Shown here one piece after another: positions 35,185-41,617 of a stretch of DNA of 64,000 nt. The DNA lies in contig NZ_JACWAB010000003.1 in the NCBI RefSeq assembly GCF_020483305.1, positions 240,737 to 304,736 on the forward strand. Direction: 5' to 3'. Under the pieces are notes generated by a model that searched no databases, had not been told where the DNA came from, and worked only from the letters and a program-made list of their open reading frames with translations. How positions within the stretch are numbered: position 1 is the stretch's first letter; every line of letters begins with the position of its first letter. The position numbers were made by a program, and so were the translations under genes. The stretch is from Arthrobacter sp. UM1. Lineage in GTDB: Bacteria > Actinomycetota > Actinomycetes > Actinomycetales > Micrococcaceae.

Positions 35185-35760
35185 GTGCACGAGCACTTCC
35201 CCGCCCCGGAGCCCCTCGGCTTCGGCTTCGCCATCCGGCCGCTGGACCCCGCGTCCGACGCCGAGACCGTCCACCGCTGGACCCGCGAGTCCCGGGCGCG
35301 ATTCTGGGGCATGGAGCCGAAGGGCCTGGAGGAGATCCGGGACATCTATGCGTGGATCGGGGACTCCCCGACGCACCACGCCTACGTCATCAGCCTGGAC
35401 GGGCACGACGTGGCTGTCTTCCAGACCTATGACCCCGCACATGACGAGGTCGGCGAGGCCTACGCGTCCCGCCCCGGCGACCTCGGCGTCCATCTCATGG
35501 TGGCCCCGCGCGAGGAGACCCCGGCGAGCGCCTCCCCCTCGGGCGGCGACCCGGGGCTGACGACGGCGCTCCTCGGCGTCCTCGCCCCGGCCGTGGTGGC
35601 CCGCACGGGGTCGCGCCGCATCATCGCCGAGCCGGATGCCCGGAACCGCGCCGCAATCGAGCGGCTGCGCTCCTTCGGGTTCGAGCTCGGGGACCAGGTG
35701 TGGCTCGAGGGCCAGGGCAAGACCGCGCAGATCGCCGTGCTCGACGTGGCCCATTCATAG
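35185..35760 (+). CDS. hydroxamate-siderophore N-acyltransferase (IucB/RhbD/DesC type)
   Basis: A 191-residue GNAT of the AlcB/IucB/DesC group. Its hallmarks are HRWTRESRARFWGM (29-42), VFQTYDPAHDEVGEAY, the acyl-CoA region PGDLGVHLMVAP, and the C-terminal RRIIAEPDARNRAAIERLRSFGFELG. Members acylate N-hydroxy-lysine, ornithine or cadaverine. AAGGAG stands 8 nt before GTG 35185. It follows the amidase by 151 bp of repeated CCGCCCTTYCCGTTC sequence. The decarboxylase, monooxygenase and NIS synthetase usually found beside it are absent from the window. Confidence 0.82.
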   Translation: MHEHFPAPEPLGFGFAIRPLDPASDAETVHRWTRESRARFWGMEPKGLEEIRDIYAWIGDSPTHHAYVISLDGHDVAVFQTYDPAHDEVGEAYASRPGDLGVHLMVAPREETPASASPSGGDPGLTTALLGVLAPAVVARTGSRRIIAEPDARNRAAIERLRSFGFELGDQVWLEGQGKTAQIAVLDVAHS

Positions 35761-35766
35761 CGCTCA

Positions 35767-35818
35767 TCTGTTGCGAGTTGGAGGAAAGAGCGGGCCCATT
35801 CCTCCAACTCGCAACAGA
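35767..35818. repeat. GTTGCGAGTTGGAGGAA palindrome, copy 1
   Basis: Perfect 20-bp arms at 35767-35786 (TCTGTTGCGAGTTGGAGGAA) and 35799-35818, 12-nt loop, 6 bp after the acyltransferase stop. No T-run on either side. Confidence 0.8.
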
Positions 35819-35893
35819 CGAGGGGCGCCGGGCAGAGCAAGGGGCAGAGACGACCGCCCCGCTGACTTCAACTCGGACCCCGCTGACGAAGAA

Positions 35894-35909
35894 TGTGTGC
35901 CGCATCACA
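35894..35909 (+). promoter_or_regulatory. CRP/GlxR-like site
   Basis: TGTGTGCCGCATCACA fits TGTGN8CACA and differs from the TGTGA-N6-TCACA consensus at one position. It lies about 56 bp upstream of the membrane-protein gene at 35965. Confidence 0.4.
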
Positions 35910-35964
35910 TACCAGGGAGTAGATTGAGTGCACCCTGCATCTCTCGCATCCCCCGGGCGGCACC

Positions 35965-36495
35965 ATGGTCCTCAACGGCTTCATCTCCGACATCCACCAC
36001 TGGATGGGCGGCCTCAGCCCTGTGCTTCAGTGGCTCATGCTCATCGTGCTCGGCGCCGTGCCGTTCGTCGAGGCGTTCCTCAGCGCGATGGTCGGAACGC
36101 TGCTCGGCATCCCGGCCCCGCTCAGCATCGCGGCCGGCATCGCGGGAAACCTGCTCGCCGTGAGCCTCTGCACCGTGTTCGGGAAGACGGTGCGGGGGTG
36201 GTGGCAGCGTCGTCGTGCTCGGCTCGCGGAAGAAGGGCGCGGGCACCGCTTCTCCCCGAGCGCCGTGGAGGGCCGGGAGGAGACGAAGCTCGCGCGGGTG
36301 CTGCGGCGGTATGGCGTGCCGGGGCTGTGCCTGCTCGGCCCGCTCACGGTGCCGAGCCAGGCTGTGGCCCTCGTGGCGGCCGGGACGTCGGCGCCGCGCT
36401 CGCGGGTCCTGCTGCTCATCGCGGTGCCGGCGGTGGTGCTGGGCGTGGTCGGCGGCGTGCTCGGGGCCCTGGGGGTCAACCTGCTGACCCGGTGA
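35965..36495 (+). CDS. small integral membrane protein, possibly small multidrug export family
   Basis: A 176-residue protein with about four hydrophobic segments (about 20-48, 50-72, 115-138, 145-172) and a basic, charged loop between the second and third. The segment PFVEAFLSAMVGTLLGIP followed by AAGIAGN recalls the Sm_multidrug_ex family, but function is not established. GGGCGG is 5 nt before ATG 35965. It is flanked by two copies of the GTTGCGAGTTGGAGGAA palindrome. A CRP-like site lies upstream. Confidence 0.7.
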   Translation: MVLNGFISDIHHWMGGLSPVLQWLMLIVLGAVPFVEAFLSAMVGTLLGIPAPLSIAAGIAGNLLAVSLCTVFGKTVRGWWQRRRARLAEEGRGHRFSPSAVEGREETKLARVLRRYGVPGLCLLGPLTVPSQAVALVAAGTSAPRSRVLLLIAVPAVVLGVVGGVLGALGVNLLTR

Positions 36496-36543
36496 AGGGT
36501 CCGGCACCGGCCCCGGCTGCTCCGGCCGTCCCCTCCTCCTCTC

Positions 36544-36607
36544 TCCTCGTTTGTTGCGAGTTGGAGGAAAGAGAGGGCTCATTCCTCCAACTCGCAACAA
36601 ACGAGGA
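36544..36607. repeat. GTTGCGAGTTGGAGGAA palindrome, copy 2
   Basis: Perfect 26-bp arms at 36544-36569 and 36582-36607, 12-nt loop, between the convergent membrane-protein gene and paaG. The arms extend the shared core with TCCTCG outside. It could serve as a bidirectional terminator, but no T-run follows. Confidence 0.85.
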
Positions 36608-36670
36608 GCTGAAGACGAGGGACTGGAGGGACCCGAGGAAGGAGGGAAAGAAGGAGAGTGAGGCAGGCCC

Positions 36671-37447
36671 CTACTCGAAGGACGGCGTCCGCTTCTCCTG
36701 GAAGGCGGCGAGGCCCTCGCGGTAGTCGTGGGTGTCGGCGAGCTCGACCTGCTCGTCGCTCTCCATCTGCAGCGCGTCCCAGAACCCGAGCGACTTGTCC
36801 CGGATCTCGCCGAGCACGCGCTTGGACGCCGCGAACGCCTTGGCCGGCCCGGCGGCGATCCGCTCCACGCGCTCGCGGGCGAACGCCTCGAGCTCCTCGG
36901 CCGGCACCGCCCGCGAGAAGAGGCCCGCCTGGACGGCCTCGGCACCGGACATGAACTCGCCCGTGAGGATGAGGTCCATGGCCCGCTGCGTCCCGAGCCG
37001 TGTGGCGAAGAGCCAGTGCCCGCCGCAGTCGAGGATGAGCCCGAGCGCACCGAACGGCGAGCCGAGCTTGGCGTTCTCCGCCACGTAGACCACGTCCGCC
37101 GCGGCCAGCACACCGAGTCCCGCGCCGAGCGTGGCGCCCTGGGCCGCGGCCACGATGGGCACGGGCAGCTCGGACATCGTGCGCATGAGCGGGATGACGT
37201 GCTCGGTGAGGTACGAGCCCGTGTCCTCCGCGCCCGGCTCGAGGTTCTTGAGATTCCGCCCGGCCGAGAACGCGCGCCCCTTCGCGCGGAGGAAGACCAC
37301 GCGGGTGTCCCCCGACTCGATCCGCCCGGACAGGGACTCGAACGCGCGGGTCAGTTCCGCGATGTCCTCCTCTCCCAGCGCGTTCATGCGCTCGGGCGCG
37401 TTGAGGACGATCTCGGCCACGCGGCCGGAATGGGTCAGCTCGATCAT
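36671..37447 (-). CDS. paaG: enoyl-CoA hydratase/isomerase, probable ring-epoxide isomerase PaaG
   Basis: A 258-residue crotonase-fold protein. The oxyanion segment is KGRAFSAGRNLKNL and the active-site region is AAQGATLGAGLGVLAAADVV followed by SPFGALGLILDCGGHWLFATRLG. DCGGHW aligns with the PDSGGTW pattern of PaaG isomerases rather than hydratases, and the end DYREGLAAFQEKRTPSF is typical of phenylacetate enzymes. PaaG converts the ring epoxide of phenylacetyl-CoA to an oxepin. AGGAG stands 6 nt before the ATG. Downstream of paaE by 150 bp, probably in the same transcript. Confidence 0.8.
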   Translation of the reverse strand: MIELTHSGRVAEIVLNAPERMNALGEEDIAELTRAFESLSGRIESGDTRVVFLRAKGRAFSAGRNLKNLEPGAEDTGSYLTEHVIPLMRTMSELPVPIVAAAQGATLGAGLGVLAAADVVYVAENAKLGSPFGALGLILDCGGHWLFATRLGTQRAMDLILTGEFMSGAEAVQAGLFSRAVPAEELEAFARERVERIAAGPAKAFAASKRVLGEIRDKSLGFWDALQMESDEQVELADTHDYREGLAAFQEKRTPSFE

Positions 37448-37597
37448 GCGGTCTCCTGGGGTTTCCTGAGGTCTCGGCTCGGGCGTGGGGCAAGGGGCCG
37501 GCGGGCGACGACGGCGGCCGGACCTGCAGCGGCACAGCCGGACCGGGCGCAGCCTCTAGCCGCACTGCCGGGCCGGGTTCAGCCCGCCGCCGCGCCG

Positions 37598-38779
37598 CTA
37601 CTGGTCGTAGTCGACGAGCACCTTGTCCGTCGTCGGGCGCGACTGGCACGTGAGCACGTAGCCGCGCTCGATCTCGTCCTTCTCGAGGGCGTAGTTCTCC
37701 TCCATGTCCACGTCGCCCTCGACGAGCTTGGCACGGCACGTGCCGCAGACGCCGCCGGCGCAGGCGAACGGGACGTCGGGGCGGGCCCGCAGCGCCGCGT
37801 TGAGGATGGTCTCCCGCGCGGACTTGGGGCTCTTGACGGTGCCCTGGAGCCCGTCCAGGTTGAAGTCGATCTGGAAGGACGGCCCGTCCGTGTCCTCCAC
37901 GGCGCGGCCGCGCTGGCCCTCGACCCGGCCGGCGCTCGGCCCGGTGGTGAAGAGCTCGAACCGGACCTTCTCCTCCGGGACGTCCTTCTCCGTGAGGGTG
38001 TCCCGGACGAGCTGCACGAGCTCGAACGGCCCGCAGAGGAACCACTCGTCCACGAGGTCCGTGCGGATGACGCTGCCGAGGAGGGTCTGGATCTTCTCCT
38101 CGTCGATCCGGCCCGTGAGCAGGGGCGAGATCCGCTGCTCCCGCGAGAGCACGTGGTGCACCGCGAACCGCGAGGGGTACCGGTCCTTGAGGTCCGCGAT
38201 CTCCTCGAGGAACATGACGTCCGTGGCGGACTTATTGGCGTAGACGAGGTCCACGCGGGCGGAGGAGTTCTTCTCCAGGAGCGTGCGCGTGATGGACATG
38301 ATGGGCGTGATGCCGGAGCCGGCCGCCACGGCCACGAACATGTCCTCGTCCTTGGCGAGCACGTCCTCCGCGAGGCCCTCGGGGTTGTTGAGGGACGTCA
38401 TCTCGTGCTTGGAGACGAAGGACCCCGTGGGGCTCATGACGTCGATGACGTCGCCGGCCTTGAGGTGGTCGTTGGCCCAGTTGGAGAAGAGCCCGCCGAG
38501 GTCCCGCTTGATGGCCACGCGGACCTCCCCCGTGCCGTCCTCGTGGACGGTGGGAGCCGCGCAGATCGAGTAGGAGCGGCGCAGCTCCTTCGTCTCGCCG
38601 TGGACCTCGATGTCCTTCCGCAGCGCCACGTACTGGCCCGGGACGTAGTTGTACGCCTCGGCGAGCTCCGCGGGGACCGCGAACGTGACCTCGATCGAGT
38701 CCGGCGTGAGCGAGCGGACCTCGGACACGGTCAGCTCGTTGAACGTGCTCCGCCGCTTGGACGTGGCTTGCTCAGTCAT
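37598..38779 (-). CDS. paaE: phenylacetyl-CoA epoxidase reductase subunit
   Basis: A 393-residue ferredoxin-NADP reductase with a C-terminal 2Fe-2S domain. FAD binding: RRSYSICAAP. NAD(P) binding: VAAGSGITPIMSI and WFLCGPFELVQ. Iron-sulfur cluster: CAGGVCGTCRAKLVEG with a fourth Cys in LTCQSRP. It passes electrons to the PaaA diiron centre. The ATG at 38779 directly follows the paaD stop. Its order after paaABCD matches the canonical operon. Confidence 0.95.
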   Translation of the reverse strand: MTEQATSKRRSTFNELTVSEVRSLTPDSIEVTFAVPAELAEAYNYVPGQYVALRKDIEVHGETKELRRSYSICAAPTVHEDGTGEVRVAIKRDLGGLFSNWANDHLKAGDVIDVMSPTGSFVSKHEMTSLNNPEGLAEDVLAKDEDMFVAVAAGSGITPIMSITRTLLEKNSSARVDLVYANKSATDVMFLEEIADLKDRYPSRFAVHHVLSREQRISPLLTGRIDEEKIQTLLGSVIRTDLVDEWFLCGPFELVQLVRDTLTEKDVPEEKVRFELFTTGPSAGRVEGQRGRAVEDTDGPSFQIDFNLDGLQGTVKSPKSARETILNAALRARPDVPFACAGGVCGTCRAKLVEGDVDMEENYALEKDEIERGYVLTCQSRPTTDKVLVDYDQ

Positions 38780-39274
38780 CTAAAGCACCTTGAAGTAGTC
38801 GAAGGGTTCCCTGCAGTCCTGGCAGACGTACAGGGCTTTGCAGCTCGTGGAGCCGAACCGGGACATCTCCCGGGTGTTGAGCGAGTGGCACTGCGGGCAC
38901 TTGACGGCCATGCCGACGGCGACGGGCCCCGCCGCCGCCTTGCCCGTGGGCGGCGCGATGCCGTACTCCTCGAGCTTCGCCCGGCCCTCCTCGGTCATCC
39001 AGTCCGTGGTCCACGCCGGGGAGAGGACGAGCTCCACGTCCGGCTCGCCGAGCCCCTCCTTCCGGAAGGCCTCCTTGAGGTCCGCGGTGATCGTCTCCAT
39101 GGCCGGGCAGCCGGAGTAGGTCGGCGTGATGGTGATGACAGCCCCGCCGTCGTCGTCCCCGCGGACGTCCCGCAGGATCCCGAGGTCCTCGATCGTGAGC
39201 ACGGGGATCTCGGGGTCGACGACGGTCGCGGCCACCTCCCAGAGCCGGGTGTCGGCTGCGCTCGGGGCAGTCAT
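38780..39274 (-). CDS. paaD: phenylacetyl-CoA epoxidase maturation subunit PaaD
   Basis: A 164-residue protein with an N-terminal MIP18/DUF59 domain (VVDPEIPVLTIEDLGILRDV, TYSGCPAMETI) and a C-terminal zinc-ribbon-like segment with four Cys (VKCPQCHSLN, STSCKALYVCQDC). It is thought to help assemble or maintain the metal centres of the epoxidase. It lies between paaC (11-bp gap) and paaE (0 bp). Confidence 0.93.
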   Translation of the reverse strand: MTAPSAADTRLWEVAATVVDPEIPVLTIEDLGILRDVRGDDDGGAVITITPTYSGCPAMETITADLKEAFRKEGLGEPDVELVLSPAWTTDWMTEEGRAKLEEYGIAPPTGKAAAGPVAVGMAVKCPQCHSLNTREMSRFGSTSCKALYVCQDCREPFDYFKVL

Positions 39275-39285
39275 CTCAGGTCACC

Positions 39286-40197
39286 TCACCAGGTTGCGTC
39301 GGGGTGCCGGCGGGCCAGCACCTGCATCTCGGCCAGGATGTAGCCGAGGTTCTCCGAGTGGCGTCCGCTGCGGCCGCCGCCGAGCGAGGACGGGACCTGC
39401 GGGACCTCCACCTCGGCGCCCTCGAGGACCTCGCGGAGCTCCTCCAGGACGGGCTCGCGCAGGCTGCTCGGGAGGACGGCGACGCCCTCCTCGGCGAGGC
39501 GGCGCGTGAGGTCGTCGTCCTCGAAGAGCTCCTCGACGGCGGGCCACGTGAGCTCGAGGCCGTGGACGAAGCGCTCGCGGGACTCGTCCGTGCCGAGGGC
39601 GAGGCGGCGGGTCCACTGCACGCTGTGGTCCCGGTGGTAGTCCACCTCCTTGACCGCCTTGGCGGCGATCGCGGCGAGGGTCGGGTCCGTGCTCTGCATG
39701 AGGCGGGTGTAGAGCGCGTTGAGGTACACGCTCATGACGAGCTGGCGCGCGATCGTGCGCCCGAAATCGCCATTGGGGTGCTCCACGAGGTGCACGGACC
39801 GGAACTCCTCCTCGTCCCGGTGGTACGCGAGGTCGTCCTCCGTCTTGCCCCAGGCGTGGCCCGCATAGGTGAGGAGGCTGCGGGCGTGGCCGAGGTTGTC
39901 GAGGGCGATGTTGCCGAGCGCGATGTCCTCCTCGAGCTCCGGCGCCCGTGAGACCCAGTGCGCGAGGCGCTGGGCCAGGATGAGGGCGTCGTCGCCGAGG
40001 CCGAGCGCGTAGAGCGCCACGTCCTCGCTCGGCTTCTCCTTCTGCACCGCGATGTCCTCGGGGCGCAGGGCGAACCCGGGGGTGATGCGCGTGGCGGAGG
40101 CCGCGGAGTCCCCGGTGGAGCCCTCGTCCTTGAGGCCGAGGCTCACCTCGCCGTTGCCCACCGTGCGGGGGGCCTTCTGCTCGGTCTGCTCGCTCAC
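39286..40197 (-). CDS. paaC: phenylacetyl-CoA epoxidase structural subunit
   Basis: A 303-residue ferritin-like subunit, the catalytically inactive partner of PaaA. Family segments are LYALGLGDDALILAQRLAHWVSRAPELEEDIALGNIALDNLGHAR and VKEVDYHRDHSVQWTRRL. GTG 40197 overlaps the stop of paaB by four bases (GTGA). The first 40 residues are a variable extension. It is required to form the PaaAC heterocomplex. Confidence 0.93.
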   Translation of the reverse strand: MSEQTEQKAPRTVGNGEVSLGLKDEGSTGDSAASATRITPGFALRPEDIAVQKEKPSEDVALYALGLGDDALILAQRLAHWVSRAPELEEDIALGNIALDNLGHARSLLTYAGHAWGKTEDDLAYHRDEEEFRSVHLVEHPNGDFGRTIARQLVMSVYLNALYTRLMQSTDPTLAAIAAKAVKEVDYHRDHSVQWTRRLALGTDESRERFVHGLELTWPAVEELFEDDDLTRRLAEEGVAVLPSSLREPVLEELREVLEGAEVEVPQVPSSLGGGRSGRHSENLGYILAEMQVLARRHPDATW

Positions 40198-40484
40198 AGG
40201 TGCTTCACGCCTTCGCTCTTCGTGTAGTACATCGCGTGGCGGTAGTCCTTGCCCTTGGGGGACTCGAAGAACTGCCCCTTGGCGTCCGGATCCGAGGACA
40301 CGACGGCGTCGGACGGCACCACCCAGAGGGAGACGCCCTCGTTGCGCCGCGTGTAGAGGTCCCGGGCGTTGCGGACGGCCATGTCCGCGTCCGGCGCGTG
40401 GAGCGAGCCCGCGTGGACGTGGGACAGGCCGCGCGAGGAGCGGACGAAGACCTCCCAGAGAGGCCAGGATTCATGCTGGGTCAC
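40194..40484 (-). CDS. paaB: phenylacetyl-CoA epoxidase subunit PaaB
   Basis: A 96-residue subunit that bridges PaaAC units. The motif [41 protein letters not shown] is diagnostic for PaaB, and it ends with [19 protein letters not shown] 40484 overlaps the paaA stop by four bases (GTGA), and its own stop overlaps the paaC start in the same way. Confidence 0.94.
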   Translation of the reverse strand: MTQHESWPLWEVFVRSSRGLSHVHAGSLHAPDADMAVRNARDLYTRRNEGVSLWVVPSDAVVSSDPDAKGQFFESPKGKDYRHAMYYTKSEGVKHL

Positions 40485-41488
40485 GCTGCGGACTCCTTCT
40501 GTGCCTGCTTGGCGGCGTACGCTGCGGCCGCCTCTCGGACCCACGCGCCCTCCGCGTGGGCTTCGCGGCGGCGCTCCATGCGCTGCGCGTTGCACGGGCC
40601 CTGGCCCTTGAGGACGTTCTTGAACTCGTCCCAGTCGAGCGGGCCGTGCTCCCACTTGCCCGTCTCCTCGTTGTACCGGATGTCCTCGTCCGGGAGGGTG
40701 AGGCCGAGCACCTTCGCCTGCTCCACCATCATGCCGAGGAAGCGCTGCCGCAGCTCGTCGTTGGAGAAGCGCTTGATGTTCCACGCCATGGACTGCTTGG
40801 AGTTCGGCGAGTCCTCGTCCGGCGGGCCGAACATCATGAGCGCGGGCGCGTACCAGCGGTTGACGGCGTCCTGGGCCATCTTCTTCTGGGCCGGGGTGCC
40901 GTTGGAGAGCTCGAGGAGGATCTCGAAGCCCTGGCGCTGGTGGAAGGACTCCTCCTTGCAGATGCGGACCATCGCGCGGCCGTAGGGGCCGTAGCTGGCG
41001 CGGCAGAGCGGCACCTGGTTGCAGATGGCGGCGCCGTCCACGAGCCAGCCGATGGCGCCCATGTCCGCCCACGTCACCGCGGGGTAGTTGAAGATCGAGG
41101 AGTACTTCGCCTTGCCCGCGATGAGGTCCTCCATCATCTGGTCGCGGCCCTGGCCGAGCGTCTCGGCGGCCGAGTAGAGGTAGAGGCCGTGGCCGGCCTC
41201 GTCCTGGACCTTGGCGATGAGGATGGCCTTGCGCTTGAGGCTCGGCGCGCGGGTGATCCAGTTGGACTCCGGCTGCATGCCGATGATCTCGGAGTGCGCG
41301 TGCTGGCTGATCTGGCGCAGCAGGGTCTTGCGGTAGGCGGCGGGCATCCAGTCGCGGGGCTCGATCCGGGAGTCCTCCGCGATGATGCGGTCGAACAGCT
41401 CCTGCCCCTCGGCGTCGTGGGCCGCCTGCTCGGGCGAGACCTCCGCCTCCGGGACGCTGCGCAGCGGGGTCGCGTTGCGCTCAGTCAT
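40481..41488 (-). CDS. paaA: phenylacetyl-CoA epoxidase catalytic subunit
   Basis: A 335-residue diiron oxygenase subunit that epoxidises the ring of phenylacetyl-CoA. Carboxylate and histidine ligands are visible in [19 protein letters not shown] (EAGH) and [14 protein letters not shown] (EESFH). The N-terminal 30 residues are variable. TGAGGAACC precedes the ATG. First gene of the paaABCDE(G) operon, with a 20-bp palindromic operator 61-80 bp upstream that is shared with paaI and paaZ. Divergent from the FAD/Fe-S oxidase gene. Confidence 0.96.
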   Translation of the reverse strand: MTERNATPLRSVPEAEVSPEQAAHDAEGQELFDRIIAEDSRIEPRDWMPAAYRKTLLRQISQHAHSEIIGMQPESNWITRAPSLKRKAILIAKVQDEAGHGLYLYSAAETLGQGRDQMMEDLIAGKAKYSSIFNYPAVTWADMGAIGWLVDGAAICNQVPLCRASYGPYGRAMVRICKEESFHQRQGFEILLELSNGTPAQKKMAQDAVNRWYAPALMMFGPPDEDSPNSKQSMAWNIKRFSNDELRQRFLGMMVEQAKVLGLTLPDEDIRYNEETGKWEHGPLDWDEFKNVLKGQGPCNAQRMERRREAHAEGAWVREAAAAYAAKQAQKESAA

Positions 41489-41548
41489 GGTTCCTCACTC
41501 TTCTCGACAGCCCGGGCGCCTCAGGGCGCGCCCGGTCGTGCGGCGAAT

Positions 41549-41568
41549 TACTGACCGCTCGTTCAGTA
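41549..41568. promoter_or_regulatory. paa operator 1
   Basis: TACTGACCGCTCGTTCAGTA, an imperfect palindrome with TACTGA/TCAGTA ends, between divergent paaA and the FAD/Fe-S dehydrogenase gene. The reverse complement matches the sites at 49818 and 55882. Confidence 0.8.
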
Positions 41569-41604
41569 TATGGAAACACTGTGACGTGCGCAACGCTCTG
41601 CGCG

Positions 41605-41610
41605 TAGCGT
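41605..41610 (+). promoter_or_regulatory. -10 box of a leaderless promoter
   Basis: TAGCGT, 7 nt before ATG 41618. Confidence 0.45.
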
Positions 41611-41617
41611 GGGAGGC

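Noticed and set aside
35767..36607. GTTGCGAG palindromes as plain Rho-independent terminators
   Set aside because: Stems are long enough, but no T-run follows on either strand and arms are conserved across loci, which ordinary terminators do not need. A Rho-type or other role remains possible.
36728..39343. Long plus-strand frame antisense to paaG, paaE and paaD
   Set aside because: All three genes on the minus strand are well supported; the frame is a GC shadow.
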